Positions 32,991 to 45,814 of a DNA stretch of 64,000 nucleotides are shown piece after piece. The notes below the pieces were generated by a model. The model was not told the DNA's origin. It did not search any database and saw only the letters and a program-made list of their open reading frames with translations. Made by a program: the position numbers and the translations under genes. This stretch comes from Sanderia malayensis. Lineage: Eukaryota; Cnidaria; Scyphozoa; Semaeostomeae; Pelagiidae. Each line of letters starts with the position of its first letter. The stretch's first letter is position 1. The stretch lies in contig RQOL01000915.1 in assembly GCA_013076295.1 (NCBI GenBank), forward strand, positions 620,001-684,000, given 5' to 3'.

Positions 32991-33600
32991 TTATCCACTT
33001 CAATCTTTACTTTCTTGTTTCAATACTGTTTTAATTTCCCAAATTCCTTTACTAAGGTTTTTCTTGCATTGTTAGCTTTCATATTGCTGCGGAGGAAGAA
33101 TGCGATACTTCCGATCAGAAGCGTGGAAATTCTGGCCTACTGGAAGAACTACGCTCCGTACAAAATGATAATTTTTCCCCGTTAGAAGGGGTTCTAACCG
33201 GTTCCCTTTAAAACGACCCTGTCCTGAATCTGATGCTGCATCAGAATCACCAGGGCCTTCAATTAAAGCAACCAAGGCCAGTGCCAGTGGTTGTTCAAAA
33301 TATAATCCCAGTGCGATTGCAACAGGGAATAATGCCGACCTTGCTAATAGGACCAGTGTCGCTACTATTAGCAAAAATGCAGCCTCACATACCCTGTCTA
33401 GACCTGAAGATCCTCTGGAACCTACAAGATATAGTTGACATCCGCTGTCTGAAACTCTCAGGAGAAATTTACATTTACTTTTATGTTCTCCTTAATCGAG
33501 TATCTGATCTTTCATTGACTGATCAAAGAGCAAAAGTTAATTTTGGAGTTTCCTGCCATTCCCATATATTAAGAGAACCCAGCATGTGAATATTTCTCAA
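32991..33600 (+). other. Unassigned, possible exon remnants
   Basis: Open frames of moderate length exist: an acidic stretch near 33090-33170 (EEECDTSDQKRG in one frame) and a 118-codon frame at 33233-33589. Neither shows a recognisable family, and reading frames disagree. They may be a linker of the HECT family protein or chance. Confidence 0.3.
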
Positions 33601-34789
33601 TCAATATATTTTTAACAAAGTTTTTTGTAGTATAAAGTTTCCATCTTTCATGAAATATTATCTTAGCAATATATTTTGCTCAGGACGTCAAATGTCACTT
33701 GAACTTGAACGGGTTAAGCAGTTTTATAGTTTATAGGCTTGCATTCTTGTCTAAAGCGTGTTGTATTTTGTAACTGCCAGGTTTTACGCCGACAAATTAT
33801 GTTAATATTTATATATCAATGTCTCCTACCTTTTTGCAAAACATGAAGGATGCCCTTTTTTGGATATGTGACAACTTTTGAGATTAAGTGTGTCACGTGT
33901 CACACAATTTCTAATGTCCCCCTACTTTTTTAGTACGCTCCAAAGCCTCTGGAGGGCGGGAGTGCTGGTGCATCGATTTTAGTACACAAGCAATAAGAAT
34001 TCAATACAACCAACATTATAAAAAAATGCAAACAATAAAAATGCAAAACCATGTCAAACAAATTTTAATTACCTTCATGCCAAAGACGAACAATAGAAAT
34101 AAAGGTCATTTTCTATGTCAATTGTTTGTTGTCTTTACAATACAATGAACAACAGTACTCCATTCGGATTCTCTTGTGTTGTCCGATTTATTCATTTTCT
34201 TTCATGCGCATAACAAAGTTGCTAAAAATGTTTTAGACCTTTGAGGTTTGCCCTGGCTTCTTGCAATAGCTGCACCACAGGAAAAAGTCTGTTGTCTAGA
34301 ATGACAACAACACCAATGTCCTCCATAAATTAACTCTCACAAGACAATAATGATAACGATGCAAGACAAGAATCTGAATGATGATGCATTGATGTGGGTA
34401 AGTTTGCTTTTATCATTGTTAATCAGCCATATTTGTAAAAAAATGCTGACACATCTCCCCTATCAACTGAATCCTGCGCCATAATTAAAGTTTTATGAGG
34501 GCAAGAAGGCATGCAGTAAAGTAATTCAGTAATTACTACAGTTAACAATTAAAGGCCAAAATTGAATCTGAGTAAAAGTGATGTAACTTTGAAAAAACTT
34601 TTGAAAGTTTTTTAAGATGCGAACAGCTTGTTGGTGTTGTGCAACTTCGGTTGTGCAACTTCGGCATACAGGTCCTGACCTGGACCTTGTAACAATCCCA
34701 TGCATATCTTTGCATGAATCCCAAACGACTATAAAATTCTGGTTTCTTGGAATGTAAAAATATTGACAATTTAATGCAAAAATCTAAGA
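33601..34789. other. No gene seen
   Basis: AT-rich; no supported coding region, RNA or repeat ends. Confidence 0.5.
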
Positions 34790-35945
34790 TTACTATTCTG
34801 CGGAGTCACGTGACGGTGGAGAAACTCTGCATAAAACTATAGATTCAACCCGAAACAATAGGTCGAGCGCCTCAAAACAATGGGCCGAAACAGCAAACGA
34901 GGTATCCATAAAGGCTTTTTTCTGAGGCCCTTAATCTGCCCCATTTTTAGGTTAGCTATTCCTTGCAGGCTGAACCAGAATGTTATCTATTTGACAGCTT
35001 ACAGTTTCCACTAAAAGGTTAGGAAATTCTTTGTTAAAGTTCGCCTAATTGGTTATCACTAAGAAACAATGGTTTACGTTCGCAAAACTTCCAAATTCGC
35101 GTCGTGAAATCCATTTTCGCACAAAGGATTCGCTGTTCATGTGACGCGTTTCGACTCTTCCTGCAATTTCATTGGCTCTTTTTGTATGTATGTATTTTGT
35201 ATAGTATGTATGTATGTATGTATGTATATAGGTATGTATGTATGTATGTATGTCTGGGCATGAGCGTAAGCGAATGCAGCGCACGAAGTGCACCCTATCA
35301 GTCAACGTTTCTTGATAATAGATAGACAGGCGAACGCAGCGAGCTAGCCCATTGTACGTGGGATTGAAAGGGGCATGAGCGTAAGTGAATGCAGCGCATG
35401 AAGTGCGCCCTATCAATCAATGTTTCTTGATAATAGATATACAGGTGAGCACAGTGAGCTAACCCATTGTAAGTGGGGTTCGAAGGGGCATGAGCGTAAG
35501 CGAATGCAGCACACGAAGTCCGCCCTATCAGGCAATGTTTCTTGATAATAAATAGACAGGCGAGCGCAGCGAGCTAACCCATTGTAGGTGGAGTTGAAAG
35601 AGGCATGAGTGTAAGCGAATGCAGCGCACGAAGTGCGCCCTACCAGTCAATGTTTCTTCATAATAGATAGACAGGTGGGCGCAGCGTGCTAACCCATTGT
35701 ACGTGGGGTTGAAAGGGGCATGAGCATAAGTGAATGCAGCGCACGAAGTGCGCCCTATCAGTCAATGTTTCTTGATAATAGTTGGACAGGCGAGCACAGC
35801 GAGCTAACCCATTGTACATGGGGTTGAAAGGGGCATGAGCGTAAGCGAATACAGCGCACGAAGTGCGTACTATCAGTCAATGTTTCTTGATAATAGATAG
35901 ACGGGCGAGCGCAGCGAGCTAACCCATTGTACGTGGGGTTGAATA
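34790..35945 (+). repeat. Dispersed copy of the 1.69-kb macrosatellite module
   Basis: CGGAGTCACGTGACG, ACGAGGTATCCATAAAGGC, TTTTTTCTGAGGCCCTTAAT and the following segment (34799-35180) match the unique part of the array at 57.4-64 kb. They are followed by a short (TATG)n tract (35184-35250) and six copies of the roughly 116-bp subrepeat (35258-35945). Same orientation as the array, but diverged. Confidence 0.85.
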
Positions 35946-36862
35946 GGCAGTATTCCAGAGGTTTTACTAACGAGGCTAGTGATTGGTTGATCCATCTTGT
36001 GCGGGGATATCTCTGCCGCAATTGTCTCAGAGCGTTCATTGGCTGCTTGGGGCATCACCATGAAGAGATAAGAACATGATTGGCTGAGGACATGCATGGT
36101 CGAACTTTGCCAACAACAACTGCCATGATAATAATAATAATAATAACAAACAACTAGTTTTCAAAATGGCCTACCAATGTCTATGTTATCTGACCTATTA
36201 TCTGTAAAACAATTAGCAACACGTAAAGTCATGGTGGACGGGACACTAATGATGAATCATGAAGAACTGGACATGTAATTTTACTGGACATTTTATTCTT
36301 GCTTATAACAAGAATCATTTTGAAACTTATCTAATGATATGCTAAGATTCTACTATATTTTACACTAATAATGTCTAAGTGTGCGAGCATGAAACTGGAA
36401 GTCGTGTTGAAGTTCTACCATACTAATATCCAGCCTGACTTCAGCAATCTAACATGATACTTAATGATTTAGCATAACATAGTAGATACATAATGACGAA
36501 ATCATATACATGATTGCAAATTATTATTGTTATATAAATATAGTTGCCCGTGTGAAACGAAACATTAAACAACGCTCATTTGTGTAATTGTTTATGGGTA
36601 TTAAAAAAGAAATAAGTATATGTTATGTTGAGGAATTTGTTTTCTGAAGTATGGAGAAAATCTATGGATCATTTTTTACTTCAGGAAGTCTGTATCTATT
36701 GAAGTAAAGGCTATGAAATTCTGCATAGAAATCTCTATTGTGTGGGTGCAAATCAGGTGATAATTATTTCCTGAAAACAAACCAACTAATAAACACACAC
36801 TGCCAAAACTTTCATTCTCGAAGTAAATTAGGACTGATCCTGATGTAGAAAGTTAGGGAAAA
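35946..36862. other. Upstream region of the KDZ-like gene
   Basis: Contains a short ATAATA microsatellite (36128-36148) and otherwise AT-rich sequence. No ORF, TATA position or motif could be assigned with confidence. Confidence 0.4.
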
Positions 36863-39800
36863 ATGGCTACATTTAGTGATCTAGGTAAGGCAACAAAACG
36901 AGGATATGGAGCTTGTGCAGCTTGTAGCAAACAGTATGCAAATGCACACAAACCACAATGCTGCAGTTGTGGGCACTTCTTAGGTGGCAAATTTAAAGGA
37001 GAAGCAAAGAAAAAAAAAGTAAACTCGGCTCCTTTGAGTGTAACGATATTTCAAGCCAACTCTTCTGGTGTAAGCACACAGCTTTGTTCTGTGAGAACAA
37101 CAAACAAGGGCAACCGAACATTTGTGCTAGAAAGCTCAAACCGAGGAGAGCGAATATGCTATAATCAACAGTGCAAAAATGTGAGAAGCAGCTACGTGAA
37201 CAGTCAAAAAAGTGATGAGTTTACCTGTAAACATTTGGATGCAGCTGCAGTAGACCCAGTTTACAAAATAGGACAATTTCTGGAGAATGAAATCGATAAT
37301 TGTACTCCTGATAAAGGAATGAGCACGACAATGAAGGCAGTTCAAAAACAGTTCGCAGACCTTCCAACTGTGGTGAAAGTTTCGGAAAAAAACTATGTCA
37401 CCAAAGGAACAGTTTCTTCAAGTGATCTACTTGGATATGTACATGTGACAGTAGATGAAGAATGCAAATTTGCTTGCTTTGCAGAACCCTGCAAGAAAAC
37501 AACACACAGAACGAAACAGGTAAGACAATTTGGCAACCAAATTTCATCCTCAAAACAAAAGTACAGCAGTAACTGCATTATCTCTTTTTGACTTGAAAAG
37601 GGATTTTACTAAACAATTTGCACAAGCTTTACAATAGTATCTGATGTTTCTTTAGATAATTAAAGTAATAAAATAGTAGAGCTTGGATATAATAGAACTG
37701 GATAGTAAAGTAGCATAACAATAAAGTAAAGTACAGGAGCATAACACAAAAAGGCACATCAACATTTCTGTCTTCTTAACCTCTTTAACTGAATGGCTTA
37801 CCACATGGTAAAAATTATGCGAAATTTCAATAAAAACTGTATTCATCTTAACTACAACACTGATACTACACAAAACTGGGATTAAAAGTCATATTCGGAC
37901 AAGATAATGCCTCATCTCTATCTCGTACTTTCCAATTGAAGCAGGCATTTTTAGGCTCGTTTGTTTGGGAAATGGGTGGAAGTCTTCAGATCCTGAAGTC
38001 ATTTAAAATGTTTTAAAATACACCAAGCAAAAGCTAGAACCCCTCCCCCAAAAGGAAATAATAACTTGTTAAGCGCGTTTCACAAGAATGTTCAGCTGTT
38101 CCCAAAACATATACATTACATTGCAAAATTTTCGCAAACCTCTTTGCTTGCTCAAACCGAAGGGTCACGCAACAAAATGTTAAAATTTTACCTGTTTTAG
38201 AAATTTTCCACGCTTTTCCTTGCAAACATTTAAAAATACGATTGCTGAAGTTTTAATTGGGTAAATTTTATAATCAAAGTTCGATGCATTGCGCATTAAA
38301 TCATTGTTGTAACAAATTGCACTGGTAAGTGTCCGCCATCTTGATTCCAAATCGTTCACCTCAAACGAGTTTATTGCCTTGCTCTTTTCTTTTTGCCAAT
38401 GGTCTGGTGGTGTATCTCCTTCTATTCAACATTTTGGCATTCTTGGACAGAGCAGCAATAAACCTCAACTTGTTTTTCAAAATGAGTTCTTCAAATTAAC
38501 AACAGGCACTTTCTAAACCAATTTATAGGTAGTCGACATTCAAACCCGATGATCCTATTGCATCTTCAAAATTTGTCTCACTCTGACTTGATGGTTATAA
38601 TTTCCAATTAACATAATAACTATATTAACATGATAACTCATACAAATTTACTTGCATTTGATCACCTTTCTGGAAATTTTGAAATCGCCCTTGCATGCAA
38701 AAAGTCGTTACTAGCAAATTATTGATGTAAAGTACAACAACGTCGCGGACTGGGGATGAACTTTCGTCTGGCCGGCCTCAGATTCAGATTCCAGCAGACG
38801 AAGTTTTAGATCTCGGGCGTAGATTCCCTAATGACGTGGACGATCAAAAAATAAATGAAAGGTCTCTACAGGTGACTCGCGATTTTCAGTAAGCGTGTAT
38901 CTATGAACTGAAATATTTTTGTGCTCAGGATGTGATGGTTTCAGATAAAGCACATCATAACCAATTATTATTTGTGAGTGTAGGGATATGTGATATATGG
39001 TAGCAAAAGATCTGCCCACCGGTTGTCAACAACTTTCCCTGTTTGCGAAAATAATCCTGGGAAAATAATCAATTTCTCGGCAGGAAAATAACAAAAATAT
39101 TTCCCTGCCGAGTTCTCATATGCTAATTTGATTTCATGTCAGTGAAACAATATTTTAAAAATTGTCACAGCTCTAGCACATATTCACTGACTTTTCCTTG
39201 AGCCAAAGTGAAAATGACCCCTTCCCCCTTGGCTAGGGCAGATGCATAAGTACCACTTCTGGACTTATTTAAAGTTTTGGTCGAAAACGAGACTAAGCAT
39301 GAAAACGGGGTTGAAAGCCCCGAAGTCGCCCGTATAACATCGACTTTTAGAATCAGCGCCCAAAATATCATTGCCCAAAATTAATGAAGTCCGCCATATG
39401 CCATACATTTCACCATCGGGGGACAATATCCTCCTTTCTCCGCCCGGTCTATAGAAAGTACTACAAAGATCAAAGCCGATTGATCAAAAACAGAAAAAGC
39501 TGCTAATTGCATGGAATTTTGTCAACAGTTTCATCCACGATCAACTATACACAAAGGCAACATTAGAAAAATTCGAAGGGCAAAGCATTTTACCTGAATC
39601 GAGCAAAAGCATATCATACTGAGTGCGCAGTAAAAAATGCAAATTTTTCTGAGTAAAATGTTGATTCCTGTTTCTGGGGGGTGTCACACCCACCACTCCC
39701 CCCTATAGCGCCACTTGTGACCATATGCCGTATTTCATCGATTAAACGCCCCCTTATGCTACTAACTTTTCAAATAAATGCCCCCTTCGATTAAACGACC

Positions 39801-42800
39801 CCCACACAACAATTTTTTTAGTTAATGTAGTGTATTGTGGTATCAAAAGCCAATTGTTTTCAAATTCTTTTACAATTATGTCCATATGTTGGCACATTTT
39901 TTTATTTGTGCCTTTGTGCAAAACCATGGCGACTTTCTTTTTCTACATTGTTGCTCGATAAAGGCATATTTTATCTTTTTCTGGACCCAATGACCGAGGC
40001 TGTGATCATGTACTTTCTAATAAACGCCCCCCTCGATTAGGCGCCCCCCAAAAAGTGCGTTTAATCGAGGAAATACGGTAAAAATGTTTCCTTAACACTT
40101 TAGCCAAAACAAAACCTGCTTAATATTGTCTGAAGTTAACATGAAAGGTGTAATCATAGAATGTGATTAATACGCAGCCAGCCATTGTATAATCTTTCTT
40201 GACTGTCCCTCTTTCACCCATCAAAGTATTTTTAAAAAGATTCTGTTATTGTAATGAAATACCTTGCTTGCAAAACAGGTTGGAAGACGTGCTACATGCA
40301 TTCACAAACATTTTGTGATTCTTGCGCGTAAACTGTTTGAAGAAAACGTCGATGAAGCACAAAGGTGCGAGCTTGGTGAAAGTTCCGATGTAAATGTCCC
40401 TAGAACGGTAGAAGAAGACTTGGAGCACTTGACAAAATTCGCTTCTGGTCCAGGCCATGCTTCGACACTTCGTTTGCAGATGTTGTTAGAAATTCCATAT
40501 AACATACCAGCCAATATCATAGAAAGCGGTGACAAAGTCATCAGTAGATGTTCTTCGACAAAAGTGGTATTCGAGCCAAATTATCTGGAATGCAAATTGT
40601 GCAATGCAGGGCTAAGTAAAAGCTTGTTACCACAAGGATCAAACGCCGATTGTTGGTTGCTGACACAAATCCACCCTCTTCATCCAATTGAAATAAGGAC
40701 GAAGAGATGTACAAATACTGCATGGAAAGCATTGCACAGTATATTCCCATATGATCAAGGTGGGTATCTTTCACGGGTTCTCTTTAGCACCTTAACATTC
40801 ATACTGGGTTATGTTCTTACAGAATCTGAAATTTGTGTTTTTAAGCATCTATTCTTTTCATGCACAAATTCAGGCTTGTTCAATGTTTGTAACAAAATCC
40901 TAGTATCGATCAGCATTTTTCTTGAATGGCGCGAGTTTTTGAAGGAAGGTGTTCCAGTCACAAACATGATTGAAGCAAAGTTGAGGGCACTGCTGATGAA
41001 AAAAGATAAGGTATGCGAGCTTTTTATTTTTATGTTTCTTGTTTTAACAACTTACTTTTAACCTGAAACTGTCGAGCTTCATATTATGCCTTTTTCTTCA
41101 TTCCTTCAAGGTGCAATAAGCGCCCCTTATCAAATAAAAGCACCACGTGGAATTAACGTCATTATCAAAATGTGCTGCAATTAATAAGCGCTCAAGGAAA
41201 TAGAAGATGCTCTCAGTTTAGCAATGCTTTTTAAATTTTCATGTATTTCACATTTTTATACAGACACTACATCCAAGTAAAGATGAATGGAAGTACATTG
41301 TTGGTCTTTTGTACAACGGGTTTTACGGTTTCGAGGCAATGACAAAGCGTGACTTGAATTCGGTTATTTGCGGTATTTGTGGTATAGTAGGAGAAGTTTA
41401 CTTTGGCGATGGAAATGAGAAAAACTGTTGTACTCTGAATGAGGTAGAAATAGTTCACAATAATGAAACCTTTACATAAATACTAGCATAAATATAAGCC
41501 ATTTGAAGCACATTTGTAACTGCTCTTACCTTGAAACAGATTGACTACAAAAACATGAAACAACAGCAGCAGCAAAAATCACACACTGAAGAGCAAAGTC
41601 ACCACCTGGAAGACATGTTGAAACGAATTCAGCTGCACATGATTGAAAAAGCAACATTTGCTCATCCACTACTGGCATACAGGGTTAGAGCCATCGAAAT
41701 TCCTCCAATAATTGCACCTGAGCAAAGAAAATTCGAAATGAACACAGAGGCAGAAAAGCAAAGTGTTTACTTGAAAGACGATACACATAAAAAAGGTAAA
41801 TCTTTTGATTTCCGAAAACTGTTCGTCCACAGCTGTTTACAATCCCAACTTATTGTCAACAACTTATTTCCTAGGAGATGCTATACTATTGGCCAAATTT
41901 ATTAAAGATTTTGAAATCAATATGTCGATTATTGATGAAATGGCAAAAGAAAAAATAATGGAAATGGCAAAATATTGCAAATTGTCTACTTCTAACAAAT
42001 CAACTGTTAGTATCATATTGAAATTTATTTCGGTTTGCAAGAAAAACAATGTCCACTACACTTAACTTGACAAAACGGTAAAATGATAAGAAAACATTCG
42101 TTGCAGGATTTTCTAAGGGGAGAAATACAAGAGCTACATGCCAGTATAGTTGTGGGAACGTCTGCATGTCACGGTTTTACGAGAACGCCAGGACACACTG
42201 GTGGCTTTTACCACTTTGTTTGCAGGCATGGTGTAAGTAATGATAACTCGTTAGATTTATTACCCTGAAAATTATTGCATCGCAATGTGTTCAGATTTTC
42301 AGGATTTCAATATTATATTTCCAGGTAACAGTGGCTTCGAAATTCCTGATTTTAACAGAATCGGTACGAGATGCAGCGGACATATATCTGTTGCTGAAAC
42401 ATCAACCGATCACATTTGTATGCGACACAGCCTGCACATTTGTACGCCACATGAACAATCGTGTTCCTTCAGTCACTCATCATCTATGGGGGCAATATGA
42501 TGGATCATTTGAAGTTCCAGATCCTAAAAAACCAGCAGCCACTGTAAGTAACAAAATTAAAACGGTAAATCCTCGAATAAGTACCCCGAGGGCTGATATA
42601 TTTTCAAAATTTTTGAATGGGGTTTATTCGAGGGGGCTTATAGAATAATTGGAAATATGGCACAGAAATGACTCATTTTCAATGCGATATTACATACTAA
42701 ATATGTGATATTCTCCTGTGTCAAAGACCAGGACATCGTATGTATAAGGAAAAATGGGGCCCCAACGCAGGAGAAGACCTTGTTTACCATAGCAGATAAC

Positions 42801-43478
42801 ACGTGGTGCTATGGTAAACAAGGGGACATTTTCGAGGGGGGAGGTAAAAAATCAACATCTTAAGGGGGCATTTTCGAGGGGGGGGTAATTCGCGGACTTG
42901 CAGTAAGAGCTTTTCTTCTTCGACCTCTGATACAAAGTATGATTCACTTCTTACAGTCCCACGATTTCAGGACTTCTCCAACAGTGAATCCAATTTACGT
43001 CTCACTGTATGTTCTTTTCTAAGCATTCTGCTTCTTCTTACAAATTTAAATTTCATTGTAGGGCATCGATAATCCAGACATCGTTCCCAGTGAATATAGG
43101 AGCATCGTCCCATTTGAAGACCCGGCAAAATTGAAAGAACATTTTCACCCGCTTACCAAGAAAACTCGACGGTATGTTGTCGGTGATCGATTTCATACAA
43201 AATCCAATCCGCACAAATCACCACTATGTGGCTACCACAACATAAACAACTGCGCACAAGCGTATACGTTAAAAACAAGCTTCCAGGAATCTGAAAACAG
43301 TCGCAAAAATAAATTGCGCTTGAGATGTGCAACGATGCAGTCTTTCAAAACACATTTTTTTTATAATTATTTGATGGACTTCTACCAAAATGAAAAAATT
43401 GTCGAACAACAAAAGAAAAAGCTGGAAAATGGTGGGCACACAGTTTGCCGAGATGGATACATGCGATTTGTAATTTGA
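36863..43478 (+). CDS. KDZ-transposase/HMGXB3-like protein, nine exons, intact by hand splicing
   Basis: Exons: 36863-37519, 40279-40759, 40874-41010, 41264-41443, 41540-41795, 41875-42032, 42107-42232, 42325-42543, 43062-43478. All have GT-AG introns, phases agree and the sum is 2631 bp (876 residues, no internal stop). Residues 18-36 form a Cys cluster (CAAC...CCSC). A Cys/His SWIM-like patch follows near 110-130, and further CXXC pairs (ECKLC, CGIC) in exons 2 and 4. The core in exons 7-8 reads RTPGHTGGFYHFVCRHG then VRDAADIYLLLKHQP and FVCDTAC, matching the KDZ transposase block with the invariant Asp (about residue 699). A C-terminal Gln/Glu-Asn helix lies in exon 9. KDZ proteins are DDE-type transposases; vertebrate HMGXB3 carries a similar region. 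Active transposase or domesticated gene: open. Confidence 0.8.
39728..40078. mobile_element. 351-bp MITE in intron 1 of the KDZ-like gene
   Basis: 22-bp inverted ends beginning CCGTATTTC and continuing CGATTAAACGC (one mismatch). The interior repeats the TTAAACGCCCCC motif. Non-coding. Confidence 0.7.
41100..41205. repeat. Repeat fragment in intron 3
   Basis: TGCAATAAGCGCCCC and ATTAATAAGCGCTCA echo the style of the MITE ends at 39.7-40.1 kb. Fragmentary. Confidence 0.3.
42565..42910. repeat. G-rich MITE-like repeat in intron 8
   Basis: Left AAATCCTCGAATAAGTACCCC and right GGGGTAATTCGCGGACTTGC are imperfectly inverted. The interior has repeated TCGAGGGGG motifs. No target duplication seen. 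Confidence 0.35.
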
Positions 43479-43531
43479 ACAATGTATATGTATTTAGCCT
43501 CTTCTGTTTGTGTTATAAAATATGTTAATTT

Positions 43532-43537
43532 AATAAA
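43532..43537 (+). terminator. Polyadenylation signal AATAAA of the KDZ-like gene
   Basis: AATAAA lies 54 bp after the stop codon at 43478, a plausible distance for a short 3' UTR. Confidence 0.55.
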
Positions 43538-44392
43538 ATTTAAGAATCTATACGAGTATTGGCTTCTATTGAATGGAACCAGCTTTTTAGTTCTTTTTGA
43601 CTTACGACGCGCATGCGCAAGCGAGTAGATGTTGGGTGAGTGGGAAAATGTTGTGTTCTGGGTTCGTGTCAGTGTCAGTGCTCTGTGTTTCTGCTTACTT
43701 ACGCATATAAGGTATGTGTCTCAGATTCAAACGTTCACTTTTGATTTGAAATGAGGCTGCAAGGTATGATATCACATTGCAAATTTCTCATTGGATAGAA
43801 TTGTTTACTTAAAAGCAGTACATTCTTCGATTTCCGCTGTTCTTTCGAGCTGTATTAACTTGTGCTGCTCTTGAAATTTCTCCAAGTTAAATTTGGACGC
43901 CATGTTGCGCGAAAAATATCTGTTGTTGCTGTTGTTAAGCTGAAACGAAGCAAACGATGAGGTAATGCGGAGCGAGTTCAAGCAGAGCATTACGGTTCGA
44001 GCCCCAAACGTAGGCGCATGCCAACTAAGCTGTGTCTGTGTCCCCACAATTGATACGATCATGCTCATGTAAGAGCATAAGTAATTTTACGATTATATAT
44101 CAGTGGGGCAAATGCCAGAGCCGAAAAGCCACACCACTGGGTATTCAGTTTCGACTGTGCGCAATGCACTTGGCAAATTAGTGGTTTGGGGTTATAGTGG
44201 CAACTGTGCAATGGCAATTGTCCCCCGGTGGTACTAGATTGAGTATCCTAACCGGGGAGGATGGTTTTCTCGGCGTTTCTGCCGGGGAATCATTCCGAAC
44301 CGGGCAGCCGAAAAATCCGGTACCCCGGGGATCTACTTTCTCTGGTAGATCCCCGAGGTACCATCCCTCTTTTAATTCCTCCACTTTATCCA
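43538..44392. other. Intergenic, no gene seen
   Basis: No supported ORF. A GC-rich stretch near 44210-44370 has self-complementary GGGGATCTAC/GTAGATCCCC motifs and leads into the SINE-like head. Confidence 0.4.
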
Positions 44393-44482
44393 ACCATTCG
44401 GACCAGCAGAGGATTCGAACTCACTGCCACAGCCTCTTGCGTGGCAAGCACACATGTTAACCACACATCCAACGAAGCTGAG
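44393..44482 (-). repeat. tRNA-Gly-derived SINE head
   Basis: On the minus strand GTGGTTAACATG resembles a pol III A box. CTTGCCACGCAAG resembles the anticodon arm of tRNA-Gly(GCC), and AGTTCGAATCC (44411-44421) is a near-perfect B box. No full cloverleaf forms, so a tRNA-derived SINE is more likely than a tRNA gene. The body may extend to about 44200. Confidence 0.55.
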
Positions 44483-44999
44483 TTAATTGTCAAGGATGTA
44501 TGCGTTATTTCAACGTTACTGCATGTTGAAGTGATTAACCGGTGAACAATTGCTCGTAGATGCAATGTTAAAGTCAAGTCTTTAAACAGTCATCAACCAC
44601 CTCTTACATCCACAAAATGCTTCAATAATAACAAAACTATATTCGTCGGTTAGTAAGTCAGAAGAAGCTAAAGAATTCAAATTTAAGTTGTTTGTATGCT
44701 TCTTTTCTCGAAACTCGAGGCTGTTTCCTCTTCACCAAAACACTATATGACGTAAGAATTTGTCGGCGTCTTTGAAAAAAAAGTGATGGACTCGAATTTT
44801 ACTCTGCTTGCGTTCAGAGTAAAATTTTCAATAATGGAGGATTAGCACCTCGTAAGCCCATTAAAATCTGCTGCGAAAATCCATCATTTTTACATGTTAC
44901 ACGATCAATTTTTATCGCGTTGGTCCAATATCGAAAAAACTAAAGGAACTTTTACTACTAAAGGCGAAATCAGTATAAGGAACTTTTTAATTTTGAATA
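44483..44999. other. Intergenic, no gene seen
   Basis: AT-rich with no recognisable feature; ends in the TA used by the next element. Confidence 0.45.
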
Positions 45000-45578
45000 C
45001 AATGGAATCCCGCTATAACGAACTCTGTAGGGACCGAGAAAATAGTTCGCAATAGCGGGAGTTCGTTGTACAGTAGGGGCATTTTTTATGAAGAATTCCA
45101 AACACAAATGGGCCAGAATGTCTGTTGGACCCTCCCTCAAGTATTCGCGCTTAAATGGCACACTATATTGTTCCAAAAAACAGTTTGCAGGATGACAACA
45201 ATTATTGCTAATCAGTAATATGTTTTGTTGCCTTTTGTTTCCCATTGCTACGTCATATAATTTCGAGAGGGAATTGATCTTCTTCGCATTTCGTTCCCTA
45301 TTTCCGCACAAAAAAGGCTTGATGTTTGAAGTCCATCAAGAGCTTGAAAAACTTCACCCTTCGCGATACGTTTTCTCAAAAATTCGTTATATCAAGGGTA
45401 TTTGTGGTCAGGGGATCGGAAGTTTGGTTCGTAATAACGAGAGTTCGTTATATCCAGGGTTCGTTATGCAGGGAGCATTTACAGTAGGATACTTCCCAGA
45501 ATCCAAGGGACCGGAGTTTTAGTTCGTAATAGCGGGAAGTTCGTTATAAGCGGGGTTCGTTATAGCGGGATTCCACTG
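45000..45578. mobile_element. 579-bp pogo/Tigger-like MITE, TA target
   Basis: Begins CAATGGAATCCCGCTATAAC and ends with its inverted form (...GCGGGATTCCACTG), flanked by TA on both sides. The GTTCGTTATAGCGGG motif is repeated internally near the right end. Such ends and the TA duplication are typical of pogo/Tigger members of Tc1/mariner. Non-coding. Confidence 0.75.
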
Positions 45579-45704
45579 TATATAGAATTGAGTGATGTTC
45601 AACAAAAACACATAATTCGCTGCAACTCTGAGTTTCGTGCTTATGCACTCATCAGGCAGATTTAATAACATTACATTTTATTGAACATCACTCAATTCTA
45701 TATA
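45579..45704. mobile_element. 126-bp palindromic MITE abutting the previous element
   Basis: 24-bp perfect inverted ends starting TATATAGAATTGAGTGATG. The interior contains CTGCAACTCTGAGTTTCGTG and CACTCATCAGGCAG. Its first bases overlap the TA flank of the pogo-like element. Confidence 0.7.
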
Positions 45705-45814
45705 CCGCTCTACACATATGTGTATTGAGCACTGTCGAACGGTGTTTTTTCAAAATTATTATTATTATTATTGTTAATTTTGAGTATATTTATATTTCCG
45801 CACAATTTACAATT

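Noticed and set aside
33233..33589. 118-codon plus frame after the HECT pseudogene
   Set aside because: Composition unremarkable and conflicting frames nearby; no family recognised.
44393..44482. Functional tRNA-Gly gene
   Set aside because: Acceptor and D-arm pairing is not supported; a SINE head fits better.
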